Of a DNA stretch of 64,000 nt, positions 15,029-25,091 are shown piece after piece (positions within the stretch are counted from its first letter, which is position 1; each line of letters begins with the position of its first letter). Below the pieces are notes generated by a model that worked only from the letters and a program-made list of their open reading frames with translations, had not been told where the DNA came from and searched no databases. The stretch is from an uncultured Collinsella sp. (GTDB lineage: Bacteria; Actinomycetota; Coriobacteriia; Coriobacteriales; Coriobacteriaceae): assembly GCA_900752215.1 (NCBI GenBank), contig CAADUO010000042.1:1-64000 (forward strand), read 5' to 3'. The position numbers and the translations under genes are program-made.

Positions 15029-15889
15029 TTAGTTCTCCCCCTTATCCTGCTTGCCCAGATACGCCTCGATAACGGCATCGTTGTTCTGAATTTCCTCGGC
15101 CGTACCCTTGGCGATAACCTTGCCAAAGTTAAGCACGCAGATACCCTCGCAGATGTTCATAACGAGCGACATATCATGCTCGATAAGCATGATGGCGATG
15201 CCAAAGGTGTCGCGGATCTTGACGATGTTCGCCATAAGCTCTGAGGTCTCGGACGGGTTCATGCCGGCGGCAGGCTCGTCGAGCAGCAGCAGCTTGGGGT
15301 TGGTGGCAAGCGCGCGGACGATTTCCAGACGACGCTGGGCGCCGTAAGGCAGCGATCCGGCCTGCTCATTTGCCAGGTGCTCCATGTCAAAAATGGACAG
15401 CAGCTCCATGGCGCGCTCGTGGGCGGCCTTCTCGTGCTTCCAATACGTCGGCAGGCGCAGCACACCCTCAAAGCCGGAGTAGCGCTCCTGGTTGTGCAGG
15501 CCAACCTTTACGTTGTCCTCCACCGTCATGGTGTTGAACAGGCGAATGTTTTGGAACGTACGGGCAATACCCATGCGGTTGACCTGGTAGACCGACTTGC
15601 CCGAGGTGTCCTCACCGTCGAGCAGGATGGTGCCGTGCGTAGGCTGGTACACCTTGGTAAGCAGGTTGAAGACCGTGGTCTTACCGGCACCGTTGGGGCC
15701 GATCAGACCGGCGATCTCAGTCTTGCCGATGGTCAGGCTAAAGTCGTCGACTGCCTTAAGGCCACCGAACTCAATGCCCAGGTGGATGCACTCGAGTGCC
15801 GGGCGCTCGCCCAGGTCGCGGTCGGGAACGATGGCGCCAGAAGGATACGGGACCATCTTGCCCTTGTTGAAATCAAATTTACTGGGCAT
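15029..15889 (-). CDS. livG: Branched-chain amino acid ABC importer, ATPase LivG
   Basis: First ATPase of the importer, 286 residues. Walker A GPNGAGKTT, the LivG-type insert after it, signature SLPYGAQRRLEI and Walker B LLLLDEPAAGMNP are present. The C-terminus NFGKVIAKGTAEEI is typical. I chose ATG 15889, which has AAGGAGG nine bases upstream and overlaps the end of livM by 11 bases, over the upstream start at 15916. The overlap indicates translational coupling with livM. Confidence 0.93.
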   Translation of the reverse strand: MPSKFDFNKGKMVPYPSGAIVPDRDLGERPALECIHLGIEFGGLKAVDDFSLTIGKTEIAGLIGPNGAGKTTVFNLLTKVYQPTHGTILLDGEDTSGKSVYQVNRMGIARTFQNIRLFNTMTVEDNVKVGLHNQERYSGFEGVLRLPTYWKHEKAAHERAMELLSIFDMEHLANEQAGSLPYGAQRRLEIVRALATNPKLLLLDEPAAGMNPSETSELMANIVKIRDTFGIAIMLIEHDMSLVMNICEGICVLNFGKVIAKGTAEEIQNNDAVIEAYLGKQDKGEN

Positions 15890-16958
15890 CGGCTGCCACC
15901 TCCTTCTTGGAAGCAAAGCGGTCCTTGACGCGACCGAAGAACGCCTTGAGCTGCGGGTTGTTGGTAAAGATCATGACCAGGATCAGCACGATGGCGTAGA
16001 TGAGCATGCGGTAGTCCGAGAACTGACGGAGCAGCTCGGGAAGCACCGTGAGCAACGCCGCCGCGATAACGGAGCCGCGCATATTGCCCAGACCGCCCAG
16101 GACCACGAACACCAGAATGAGGATGGACGTGTTGAAGTCGAACTTGGTGGCGGAGAGCTGCGAGAAGTTACCGCCGAAGAGAGCTCCGGCAGCACCGGCG
16201 AGGGCAGCGGAAACCACGAAGGCGATCATGCGGTACTCGGTGACGGAGATGCCTACGGACTCGGCTGCAATCTTGTTATCGCGCACGGCCATAATGGCAC
16301 GGCCGGTACGGCTGCGAACCAGGTTGAGCACAATCACGAGTGCGACCATGACCAGGATGGCACCGGCGAGGAAGGTCGAGTACGTCGACACGCCCGAGGC
16401 GCCCTGGGCGCCCTTGATGATGGCGGTGCCGTCCTCGAGCAGGTGCAGGTCGTCGATCGTAGAGTTGCCCGTGATGTTAAAGATCACGTGCAGGCCGCGC
16501 GAGTCGACACCCACGATAAGGCAAGTGACGATCTCTTTGATGATCTCGCCAAAGGCCAGCGTCACGATAGCCAGGTAATCGCCGCTCAGGCGCAGGACCG
16601 GGATACCGATCAAGAAGCCCAGGATGGCGGCAGCGATGGCACCGACCACGATGCTGATGATCAGGCGCGCCGGATCGGAGGGAACGGCGCTCTCGAGGGC
16701 GACCGCGGTGACGATACCCGTGTAGGCACCGACACTCATAAAGCCCGCATGGCCCAGCGACAGGTCGCCCGCGATGCCGACGACGAGGTTGAGGGAAATG
16801 GCCATGACGATGTAGGCCGTAATGGGGACCAACTGACCGGCAATCATGCGCGGGATCATGTGGTTCGACTGCATAAAGAACACGATGGCGAAGGCCACGA
16901 TGCACATGGCGTACGTAACAAAGTCGTGACGCGTCTGTTTATCTTTAAGAAACTTCAT
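15879..16958 (-). CDS. livM: Branched-chain amino acid ABC importer, permease LivM
   Basis: A 359-residue permease with about nine to ten membrane segments. The motif GDLSLGHAGFMSVGAYTG and the permease loop SGDYLAIVTLAFGEI are hallmark LivM sequences. ATG 16958 (MKFLKDK) has AGGTGAG five bases upstream and is preferred over the GTG at 16967. It lies ten bases after livH and overlaps livG. With LivH it forms the membrane channel. Confidence 0.92.
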   Translation of the reverse strand: MKFLKDKQTRHDFVTYAMCIVAFAIVFFMQSNHMIPRMIAGQLVPITAYIVMAISLNLVVGIAGDLSLGHAGFMSVGAYTGIVTAVALESAVPSDPARLIISIVVGAIAAAILGFLIGIPVLRLSGDYLAIVTLAFGEIIKEIVTCLIVGVDSRGLHVIFNITGNSTIDDLHLLEDGTAIIKGAQGASGVSTYSTFLAGAILVMVALVIVLNLVRSRTGRAIMAVRDNKIAAESVGISVTEYRMIAFVVSAALAGAAGALFGGNFSQLSATKFDFNTSILILVFVVLGGLGNMRGSVIAAALLTVLPELLRQFSDYRMLIYAIVLILVMIFTNNPQLKAFFGRVKDRFASKKEVAADAQ

Positions 16959-16967
16959 AACGCTCAC

Positions 16968-17849
16968 CTACACCTTCTCGGGGACGTACTTGCCCAAGAG
17001 GCCGGCAGGCTTGACGAGCAGGACGATGATCAGAACACCAAAGACGATGGAATTGGCAAGGCTCGTGGAAATGTAAGCCTGCGCCATCGCTTCGATGATG
17101 CCGATGAGAATGCCGCCGACAAAGGCACCGGGAATGGAGCCGATGCCGCCGAAGACAGCGGCGTCGAAGGCCTTGATGCCAGGCATGGCACCCGTCGTGG
17201 GCTGCAGTACCGGCGAGTAGGAGCACAGCAGCACGCCGGCGATGGCGGCAAGGGCAGAGCCGATGGCAAACGTCATCGAAATGGTGCGGTTGACGTTGAT
17301 GCCCATGAGCTGAGCGGCAGCCTTGTCCTCGGACACGGCGCGCATGGCCTTGCCCATCTTGGTCTTACCTGTAAAGAACATCAGGCCGGCCATGATAACC
17401 AGGCAGGCGACGATGGTGACGAGCGAGACGGCGCTTACGTTGAACTTGGCCAAGAACTCCGGCACCTGGAAGGTGACGAGCGAAGTGAAGTTCTTGGGCG
17501 TGGCGCCCCACAGAAGCTGCGCGGCGTTCTGCAGGAAGTAGGACACGCCGATAGCCGTGATCAGAACGGCCAGCGGGCCTGCTTGGCGCAGCGGCTTATA
17601 GGCCAGGCCCTCAATGAGAACACCGAGAACCGTGCAGGCCACGCAAGAGAGAACTACAGATGCCCAGCCCGGGAGGCCGAGATACGACGTGGCGCAGAAC
17701 GAGACATAGGCACCGACCATGATGACATCGCCGTGAGCGAAGTTGAGCATCTTGGCGATACCGTAGACCATGGTGTAGCCCAACGCGATGATGGCGTAGA
17801 CGCTGCCCATGGACAGGCCGTTGACCAGGTATTGGATAAAGACCGTCAT
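16968..17849 (-). CDS. livH: Branched-chain amino acid ABC importer, permease LivH
   Basis: A 293-residue permease with about eight membrane segments. The opening QYLVNGLSMGSVYAIIALG and the stretch MLNFAHGDVIMVGAY are diagnostic for LivH. ATG 17849 is chosen because GGGGGA lies about nine bases upstream; the ATG three codons earlier is too close to that site. It follows livK after a region with two hairpins, which may lower expression of the membrane and ATPase genes relative to the binding proteins. Confidence 0.92.
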   Translation of the reverse strand: MTVFIQYLVNGLSMGSVYAIIALGYTMVYGIAKMLNFAHGDVIMVGAYVSFCATSYLGLPGWASVVLSCVACTVLGVLIEGLAYKPLRQAGPLAVLITAIGVSYFLQNAAQLLWGATPKNFTSLVTFQVPEFLAKFNVSAVSLVTIVACLVIMAGLMFFTGKTKMGKAMRAVSEDKAAAQLMGINVNRTISMTFAIGSALAAIAGVLLCSYSPVLQPTTGAMPGIKAFDAAVFGGIGSIPGAFVGGILIGIIEAMAQAYISTSLANSIVFGVLIIVLLVKPAGLLGKYVPEKV

Positions 17850-17895
17850 GTTCCACATCCCCCTTTCGAATAGGTTTCCAGTTAATGTATGAAAC

Positions 17896-17957
17896 AGGGA
17901 CGTTACACTGTCCCTAGATACCAAGCAAGCAGGGAAGGCCAAAACCTCCCCTGCTTG
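17896..17957 (-). promoter_or_regulatory. Two hairpins between livK and livH
   Basis: Positions 17926-17938 and 17945-17957 form a stem of CAAGCAGGG-type arms (CAAGCAGGGAAGG/CCTCCCCTGCTTG), and 17896-17915 holds AGGGACG-TTACA-CTGTCCCT. Neither is followed by a strong T run on the minus strand. They probably act as an mRNA stabiliser or partial terminator that sets the ratio of binding protein to permease. Confidence 0.5.
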
Positions 17958-17988
17958 GGATCAAAACCGCTCTATGTAAGGCGGCCAA

Positions 17989-19176
17989 TTAGGCCTGTAC
18001 GTACTTGCCGTCGGTGATGACGTACGCCGTGGGCTCCTTCTGGACCTGGCCCTTATCGTTCCAGGTGAGCTTGCCGGTCAGACCGTCAACGGTAATCTTG
18101 AGCATAGCCTTGGACAGCTTCTCGGCGACCTCGGTCGGATCGGCGTCGACACCAAGACCGGCCTCCTTGACGGCCTCGGCCACCGCGTGCACGCCGTCGT
18201 AGGCGTCGGCGGCAAACTGGTCGGGGGTATCGCCGTACTTATCCTTGTAAGCGTTAACGAAGTCGGCGTTCTTCTCGTCGTCGGCGGAGAACGGGGTCAT
18301 GAGCAGCAGACCCTCGGCAAGAGAGGTATCGAAGCCCTCAACGCCCAGGATGCCGTCCATGCCGTCGCAGCCCATCATCTTGACGTCGTAGCCCATGTCC
18401 TTGGCGTTCTTGAGCAGGACGGACGCCGGCGTGTAGTAGATCGGCGCAAAGATCATGGTGGCGCCGGCCTGCTTGGCCTTGGTCAGCTGGTTGGTAAAGC
18501 TCGTGGCGGAGTCGTCCTTAAAGGTCTCCTCGTCAACAATCTCGAGCTTGGACTCAGCGGCCTGGGCCTTAAAGGAATCTGCGATGCCCGAAGAATAGGC
18601 GTCGCCGGAGTTATAGAACAGCACGAACTTCTCGTCCGCATACTTCTGCGCCAGGAACTTGGCAGCGTTGACACCCTGGTTGGGGTCGGTGAAGCAAACC
18701 TGGAAGACGCAATCCTTGCCGTCGGTGACGTCCTCGGAGGACGCGGACGGGGTGATCATGAACGTCTTGGGGTCGTTACCACACTCTGCGGCAACGGCAA
18801 CCGACGCACCCGTGGTGGTCGGGCCGACGAGGGCCTGCATGCCCCAGTCGAGCAGGGTGTTGAAGGCGTTGACGGCCTTCTCGCCGTCGGCCTGGTCATC
18901 CTCGGCCTTGCTGGCAAGCGGCAGCTCCTTGGTCGAGAAATCCTTGCAGCCAAGCTCGACACCCTGGGTAACGGACTTGCCGTAGGACGCGTTGGCGCCG
19001 GTCAGCGGGCCGATGGTACCGATCTTAAACGAAGCGTCGCTCGAAGCGGAACCGCTGTCGCCGCCGTTGGAGGAGCAGCCAGCTAGAATGGACATCGCCC
19101 CCAGACCTGCTGCGCTCGCGATAACGCTCCTGCGATTCATAACAGGGTTCAATGACTTACCGGTGAGGCTCGACAT
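17989..19176 (-). CDS. livK: Branched-chain amino acid ABC importer, binding lipoprotein (copy 1)
   Basis: A 395-residue periplasmic-binding-fold type I protein. The N-terminus has a twin-arginine-like NRRSVIAS, a hydrophobic stretch and the lipobox LAGC, so it should be a lipoprotein on the outer face of the membrane. The mature part begins KIGTIGPLTGANASYGK, typical of LivK/LivJ. It captures amino acids for LivHMGF, whose genes follow directly. AGGAGA precedes the ATG by five bases. A close tandem paralogue lies 271 bases upstream. Confidence 0.92.
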   Translation of the reverse strand: MSSLTGKSLNPVMNRRSVIASAAGLGAMSILAGCSSNGGDSGSASSDASFKIGTIGPLTGANASYGKSVTQGVELGCKDFSTKELPLASKAEDDQADGEKAVNAFNTLLDWGMQALVGPTTTGASVAVAAECGNDPKTFMITPSASSEDVTDGKDCVFQVCFTDPNQGVNAAKFLAQKYADEKFVLFYNSGDAYSSGIADSFKAQAAESKLEIVDEETFKDDSATSFTNQLTKAKQAGATMIFAPIYYTPASVLLKNAKDMGYDVKMMGCDGMDGILGVEGFDTSLAEGLLLMTPFSADDEKNADFVNAYKDKYGDTPDQFAADAYDGVHAVAEAVKEAGLGVDADPTEVAEKLSKAMLKITVDGLTGKLTWNDKGQVQKEPTAYVITDGKYVQA

Positions 19177-19264
19177 GCGGCTCTCCTCTCAAATCTCGTC
19201 GGGTTTCGGTTACCCGACAGGCCATCCTTCGCCGTGTTCGGCGTTCGCAAAATACTAGACGCTT

Positions 19265-19292
19265 TAGTTAAGGAAAGTGACGATTATTTCAA
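19265..19292 (-). promoter_or_regulatory. Candidate promoter of livK copy 1
   Basis: TTGAAA and TAACTA on the minus strand, 16 bases apart, in an AT-rich stretch (about 19260-19390) that stands out from the high-GC surroundings. It would allow livK1-livHMGF to be transcribed independently of livK2. Confidence 0.45.
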
Positions 19293-19447
19293 CTTTTCTT
19301 TGGATTTGTTCATTTATCCATAATTCTGCGTATTTCTATTACTTTATGCAGTAATGCCACTTTATTGTGTGAAAGTAATGTTTCCGTTCTGTTACAGGCG
19401 TCCCTGCCCTGAATATAACGGCCTCACCGGTCGCGCTTTATGCGCAC

Positions 19448-20614
19448 TTAGGCGGCGATGTACTTGCCGTCCTGAATCACATAGGCTGTGGCGGGCTTTT
19501 CGACCTGGCCCTCGTCATTCCACGTCAGCTCGCCTGTCAGGCCCTCGATCTTGATCTTGCGCATGGCCTTGGCAAGGTCGCCGGCGATGTCGGCACCATC
19601 GGCCGTAATATCGATGCCCGCCTTGTCGATGGCCTCGGCGATGGCGTGGACGCAATCGTAGGCGTCGGCGGCAAACTGGTTAGGCGTCTCGTCGTAGGCA
19701 TCCTTATAGGCCTTGACGAAGTCGGCATTCTTCTCGTCGTCGGCAGAAAATGGGGTCATGAGCAGTACCCCCTCGGCAAGAGAGGTATCGAAACCTTCCA
19801 CAGAGAGCAGGCCGTCCATGCCGTCAGTGCCCATGAGCGTCATGTCGTAGCCCATGTCCTTGGCGTTCTTGAGCAGGACGGACGCCGGCGTGTAATAGAT
19901 CGGGGCAAAGATAAGCGTGGCGCCGGCCTCCTTGGCCTTGGTGAGCTGGTTGGTAAAGCTCGTGGAAGAGTCGTCCTTAAAGGTCTCGGTATCGACGATG
20001 TCGAGCTTGGACGCCTTGGCCTGCTCGGCAAAAGCGTCGGCAACGCCCGAGCTATACGTATCGCCGGAGTTGTAGAACAGGGCGATCTTGGCATCCGCGT
20101 ACTTCTCGGCCAAGAACTTTGCGGCGCTGGCGCCCATGGTGGGATCGGTGAAGCAAACCTGGAAAACCGTGGTCTTGTCCTTGGTGACGTCGAGAGACGA
20201 GGCCGAGGGCGTGACCATGAGCATATCGTCGGCGATCTCGCCCGAGACGGCGACGGCGGCACCGGTGGTAACGGGGCCGACGAGCGCCTGCATGCCCCAG
20301 TCGCACAAGGTATTGAAGGCGTTGATGGCCTTCTCGCCGTCAGCGACGTCATCCTCGGACTTAAGCGAGAGTTTGAGGTCCTTGGTCGAGAAATCCTTGG
20401 CGGCGAGCTTGGCACCCTTCTCGGCCGAAACGCCATAGGTTGCCGCGGCGCCGGTCAGAGGGCCGATGACACCGATCTTGAAGGTCTTGCCGTCATCGGC
20501 GGAGCCGCCGTCCGAGCCACCCGACGAGCAACCAGCGAGTGCCGCGGTGCTACCGAGCGCCGCAGCGCCAGCCAAGAAACTCCTGCGGTTAAGTACGTTG
20601 TTGATGCTAAACAT
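19448..20614 (-). CDS. Branched-chain amino acid ABC importer, binding lipoprotein (copy 2)
   Basis: A 388-residue paralogue of the adjacent LivK. The start at 20614 (MFSINNVLNRRSFLAG) has GGGGG about five bases upstream; it carries a twin-arginine motif NRRSFLAG and the lipobox LAGC. The mature chain (KIGVIGPLTGAAATYG) is clearly similar to copy 1 throughout; the segment TNQLTKAK.AGAT.IFAPIYYTPASVLLKNAKDMGYD is nearly identical in both. This indicates tandem duplication, perhaps with gene conversion. The two copies may widen the substrate range of one transporter. Confidence 0.9.
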   Translation of the reverse strand: MFSINNVLNRRSFLAGAAALGSTAALAGCSSGGSDGGSADDGKTFKIGVIGPLTGAAATYGVSAEKGAKLAAKDFSTKDLKLSLKSEDDVADGEKAINAFNTLCDWGMQALVGPVTTGAAVAVSGEIADDMLMVTPSASSLDVTKDKTTVFQVCFTDPTMGASAAKFLAEKYADAKIALFYNSGDTYSSGVADAFAEQAKASKLDIVDTETFKDDSSTSFTNQLTKAKEAGATLIFAPIYYTPASVLLKNAKDMGYDMTLMGTDGMDGLLSVEGFDTSLAEGVLLMTPFSADDEKNADFVKAYKDAYDETPNQFAADAYDCVHAIAEAIDKAGIDITADGADIAGDLAKAMRKIKIEGLTGELTWNDEGQVEKPATAYVIQDGKYIAA

Positions 20615-20804
20615 GGTGTCCCCCTTTTCGCTGGCCGCGGTGCGGCCGTCTTGCGGTACAGGGCAAACCTTATGGTGCAAACGTTGACAGTTTGTTACGG
20701 AAGTTCGTTTGTAGCGAGCGTGTTTCCAATGTTTCCGCAGCGTTTCGGGGGTGGCGTTTTGTGCTGCTCCCGCTGCCAGGCAAGCACGCGCCCGCACTTC
20801 ACGC

Positions 20805-20810
20805 TAGAAT
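20805..20810 (+). promoter_or_regulatory. Candidate -10 of hom
   Basis: TAGAAT lies 54 bases before the hom ATG. The -35 region is weak, so this is a tentative call. Confidence 0.3.
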
Positions 20811-20864
20811 GCACTCAACCTGTAATCGGTTAATCCATCCATAAGATGCACGAAGGAGCTATCT

Positions 20865-22208
20865 ATGAGCGAACCCCTGCGCACCGTGAACGTCGGCCTC
20901 ATCGGTCTGGGAACCGTCGGCGGCGGCGTGGCCCGTCTGATCAAGAGCCACCACGATGAGTACCTGGCCGCCTACGGCATCGACCTTAAGCTGACCCGCG
21001 CCTGCGCGCTTGCCTGGGAGCAGGCCGAAGCCGCCGGTATTGAGCGCGAGGCCTTTACGAGCGACTGGCACGACGTCGTCACCGACCCCGCCGTCGATAT
21101 CGTCGTCGAGCTCATCGGCGGCGAGCACCCCGCGACCGAAATCTTCACCACCGCCTTCGAGAATGGCAAGCACGTCGTCTCTGCCAACAAGGCCCTGCTG
21201 GGCCGTCATGTCGAGACGCTCGCCGAGAAGGCGCGCGCGTGCGGCGTGCAGATTAAGTGCGAGGCCAGCTGCGGCGGCGGCATCCCCATCGTGAGCACGC
21301 TCGAGCACGACCTGGTGGGCAACAAGATCCTGACCATCGCTGGCATTCTCAACGGCACCACCAACTACATCCTGTCGCGCATGGACGCCGAGGGCGCCGA
21401 TTACGCTGACGTGCTCGCCGACGCCCAGGCAAAGGGCTATGCCGAGGCCGACCCGTCCGCCGACGTCGACGGCTTCGACGCCGCCAGCAAGACGGCAATC
21501 CTCGCTTCCATCGGCTTTGGCACCCGCGTGACCACCGACGATGTCTACCAGCAGGGTATCCGTACCATCGGCGCCGAAGACATTGCCCAGGCCCGCGAGC
21601 TCGGCTACACCATCAAGCTGCTGGGCATCGCACGCAACACCGACGCTGGCGTCGACGTCCGCGTGCATCCCACGCTGATCCCCGCCGACCACATGCTTGC
21701 CAAGGTCAACGGCGCCATGAACGCCGTCTACGTGGTAGGCGACGCCGTGGGCGAGACCATGTTCTACGGTGCCGGCGCAGGCTCCTTCCCCACCGCAAGC
21801 GCCGTCGTGGGCGACATCCTGTCGCTCTCCGAGCAGATCAGCCGCGGCGTGGCTCCGCTGCCCGAGATTGAACCCTATGGCCACAACCTCGCCTTTAAGC
21901 CCATGGACGAGCTCCAGACCAAGTACTATGTGCGCCTGAAGGTCGCCGACCGCGTGGGCGCCCTGTCCGAGACGGTCGACATCTTTGCCAAGCACAACAT
22001 CTCGATCTCGCTCATCAACCAGGTCGAGGACGGCAAGTCGGACGTCAGCGATGCCTGCTCGGTCATCTTCCTGACGCACCGCGCGCTCGAGAAGGACGTC
22101 CAGGCTGCCGCCGCCGAACTCGCTGGCGTCGACTGCGTGACCGAGGTCGCCAACGTCCTGCGCATCGAGGACGTTGAGGCTTGGACCGAAGGCGTCATGG
22201 CCAACTAG
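20865..22208 (+). CDS. hom: Homoserine dehydrogenase
   Basis: A 447-residue enzyme that reduces aspartate semialdehyde to homoserine, on the way to threonine and methionine. The N-terminal nucleotide-binding motif GLIGLGTVGGGV, the catalytic segment VSANKALLG, GGGIPIV and the signature GILNGTTNYILSRM are all present. The last 100 residues form an ACT domain (VRLKVADRVGALSETVDIF), which usually means feedback control by threonine. GAAGGAG lies before the ATG. Single-gene unit with a strong terminator. Confidence 0.97.
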   Translation: MSEPLRTVNVGLIGLGTVGGGVARLIKSHHDEYLAAYGIDLKLTRACALAWEQAEAAGIEREAFTSDWHDVVTDPAVDIVVELIGGEHPATEIFTTAFENGKHVVSANKALLGRHVETLAEKARACGVQIKCEASCGGGIPIVSTLEHDLVGNKILTIAGILNGTTNYILSRMDAEGADYADVLADAQAKGYAEADPSADVDGFDAASKTAILASIGFGTRVTTDDVYQQGIRTIGAEDIAQARELGYTIKLLGIARNTDAGVDVRVHPTLIPADHMLAKVNGAMNAVYVVGDAVGETMFYGAGAGSFPTASAVVGDILSLSEQISRGVAPLPEIEPYGHNLAFKPMDELQTKYYVRLKVADRVGALSETVDIFAKHNISISLINQVEDGKSDVSDACSVIFLTHRALEKDVQAAAAELAGVDCVTEVANVLRIEDVEAWTEGVMAN

Positions 22209-22240
22209 TTCGGTTCTCGCCATACGACATATATGTTTGA

Positions 22241-22276
22241 GGGGCTCCCGTCCGGTCTTGGACGGGAGCCCCTTTT
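22241..22276 (+). terminator. Terminator of hom
   Basis: A perfect 13-bp stem, GGGGCTCCCGTCC with GGACGGGAGCCCC, six-base loop and TTTT. Confidence 0.93.
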
Positions 22277-22432
22277 GCTTGCGCGCTCGGAGCGCATTGA
22301 CGCGGCCAGCGTTTGAACAACTTGACCGTTCGGTGTCAACCAGGGATACCGCTCACCGATAAGCAGGCATGTTTGTTTTTGTCCGCCGCTATCCTGTGCT
22401 GCGTACGTCCACCCCCGAAGAATGGAGGCACC

Positions 22433-23182
<750 letters not shown>

Positions 23183-23227
23183 GGAGCCACAAGCTTTGGC
23201 TTCAAGCCTCAACATAGCTCAACCAAA

Positions 23228-23266
23228 AAGGCGCGCCGTCTGCATCAACTGCAGGCAGCGCGCCTT
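23228..23266 (+). terminator. Terminator of the SDR gene
   Basis: AAGGCGCGC pairs with GCGCGCCTT, with an inner TGCA/TGCA stem, followed by CTTCTGTT. The tail is only moderately T-rich. Confidence 0.7.
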
Positions 23267-23280
23267 CTTCTGTTATGAAA

Positions 23281-23515
23281 GGGAAACTATGTCCCAGTAT
23301 TTCGGATCAGAACGGGGCACGGTTTTCCCCAGGACCTCCTTGCGGAAACTGCGTCCCGTTTTGAACGCCGATTCTGGGATACCGTTTCCGCAACGGGTCT
23401 CTCGCGGAAACTGCATCCCACTCTGAGCGCCCATTCCGGGACACAGTTTCCCAACGGCCCCCGTTTCGGAAACCACATCCCGTTCCGAGCCTTCAAAGCG
23501 GGACGCGGCTTCCCC
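23281..23515. repeat. Tandem array of four 50-bp hairpin units
   Basis: Four imperfect palindromes, each exactly 50 bases, lie at 23281-23330, 23342-23391, 23404-23453 and 23466-23515, with 11-12 base spacers (period 61-62). Each starts GGAAAC followed within a few bases by TCCC, and ends with GGGA/GGGC and TTTCC or TTCC, so each folds on itself. Unit sequences differ, but many changes keep the pairing (Watson-Crick or G-U). It fills the gap between two convergent genes. No coding frame is believable. Confidence 0.85.
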
Positions 23516-23528
23516 GAGAGAGTATCGA

Positions 23529-25091
23529 CTACTTGCCGTCGTCGTCCTCGGCTTCTTCTCTTGCATAGAGCTCCAGCATGCGGCGGCGGTATTCGCGCAC
23601 GGCGAGCTTGGCGCGCTCCAGGCGGCGGCGCTCACGCGGAGTCAGCTCGGACGGGTCAACCTCATCACCATAGGTCTTATCGGCAAGCAGGCGCGCCGCG
23701 TCCACAATGCGGGCATCGATGTGGCCGCTCGCCGCCTCGGCGGAAAGACGCTCGGCAATCGTATCGAGCGTAGGCAGGCCCTCGAATACGCGACCATGGC
23801 CATGCGAAGTCAGCAGCTCATGCTCGCGCGCGAGCAAGCTCGCTAGGTCGTGGTGGGCGCGCAGGATGTCGAGCGCATCGGATGGATGCTCGGCAACCTC
23901 TGCCACGGCGGCGACCGGCGCAGCATCCACCACGCGGTAGAAGAGCTGCGCGAGCAGCGGCATCAAGAACACCGTGATGGCGCCGGCGGCGACCATAACC
24001 GACGCGATGTCTTGCGACAGCGCGCCCGCGTTGACGGCAACGCTCGTCACGGCAACGATGATCGGCAGCGCCGTGGTGCAGTACAGGGCCACGGTAATGC
24101 GGCCATACGCCGACACATCGCGCGTCGCAGGACAAATGCTCATAGAGACAAGGATCGGCACGGCACGAATAATCAGCAACGCCACGATAAAGCCCACGAG
24201 CAGACCCGGGCGCGACGCCACGGCCGTCAGATCGATCTTTGCGCCCGATACGGTAAAGAACACCGGAATCAAAAAACCGTAGGCCAGGCCGTCGAGCTTG
24301 GTCTCGAGCGTATGGTTGCCCTCGGGGATGATGTAGCGCAAGACAAAGCCGGCGGCAAAAGAACCCAACACGATGTCGAGATCAAAGACGGCCGAGAACG
24401 CCACGAGTGTGACCAGGATGAGCACCGTCAGGCGCACGAAGGTCTGCGACGTGGTATCGGCACGTTCCTCGACAAACGCAAAGAAGCGGCTGCCGACGCG
24501 CTTGGAGCGGCTTGGGACCACGGCAAGCAACACGCAGACCACCGCAAACAGGCCAAGAATCACGAGCGTTTGGATGCCGGTACGGGCAGACAGCAGCACC
24601 GACATGGCAAGCACGGGGCCGAGCTCGCCCCAGGTGCCATACGCGAGAATCGAGTCGCCCACGCGCGTTCCGACAAGTGAACGCTCACGCATGATGGGCA
24701 CGAGCGTGCCGAGCGCCGTAGAAGTGAGGGCAAGCGTCACGGCGATACCGTCGAAATGACTGACCGAGAACCACGGGGTAAAGCGCACGGCAAGCCAGGC
24801 GATACCAAACGTGACGACCCACGTCGCCAAGCCGTAGCGCCCCTCGACGCCCGTGATGCTCTTGGGGTCGATCTCAAAGCCGGCAAGCAGGAACAAAAAG
24901 GCCAGACCGAGCTCGGACACAAGCGAGACCTCGGCATCTACATGGATGACGCCGAGCATATGGGGTCCCAGCACCGCGCCGAGCACGAGCAAAAAGACCG
25001 TCTCGGGAACGGGTTTTCCAGGAATCGCCGAGGCGATAAAAGGACTCGCAAAGGCCACGAGTGCGATGATGGCGAGCGAAACGAATGCCAT
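23529..25091 (-). CDS. CPA2-type cation:proton antiporter
   Basis: A 520-residue membrane protein with about twelve hydrophobic segments up to residue ~390 and a charged cytoplasmic tail of about 130 residues. The conserved start (PVPETVFLLVLGAVLGPHMLG) and LAFLFLLAGFEIDPKS, containing the conserved Asp-region of the family, match KefB/NapA-type Na+(K+)/H+ antiporters. The tail is helical and highly charged, but no RCK/TrkA-N nucleotide motif is seen. Likely role is pH and cation balance. AAAGG precedes the ATG. Single-gene unit. Confidence 0.85.
   Translation of the reverse strand: MAFVSLAIIALVAFASPFIASAIPGKPVPETVFLLVLGAVLGPHMLGVIHVDAEVSLVSELGLAFLFLLAGFEIDPKSITGVEGRYGLATWVVTFGIAWLAVRFTPWFSVSHFDGIAVTLALTSTALGTLVPIMRERSLVGTRVGDSILAYGTWGELGPVLAMSVLLSARTGIQTLVILGLFAVVCVLLAVVPSRSKRVGSRFFAFVEERADTTSQTFVRLTVLILVTLVAFSAVFDLDIVLGSFAAGFVLRYIIPEGNHTLETKLDGLAYGFLIPVFFTVSGAKIDLTAVASRPGLLVGFIVALLIIRAVPILVSMSICPATRDVSAYGRITVALYCTTALPIIVAVTSVAVNAGALSQDIASVMVAAGAITVFLMPLLAQLFYRVVDAAPVAAVAEVAEHPSDALDILRAHHDLASLLAREHELLTSHGHGRVFEGLPTLDTIAERLSAEAASGHIDARIVDAARLLADKTYGDEVDPSELTPRERRRLERAKLAVREYRRRMLELYAREEAEDDDGK

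Noticed and set aside
15597..17873. 758-codon open frame antisense to livG/livM/livH
   Set aside because: His/Asp/Gly-rich composition typical of antisense frames in GC-rich genes; the liv motifs are on the minus strand.
20859..22223. 454-codon open frame antisense to hom
   Set aside because: Same reasoning; homoserine dehydrogenase motifs define the plus strand.
23281..23515. CRISPR array
   Set aside because: Repeats are palindromic, imperfect, 50 bases long, with 11-12 base spacers; no cas genes.
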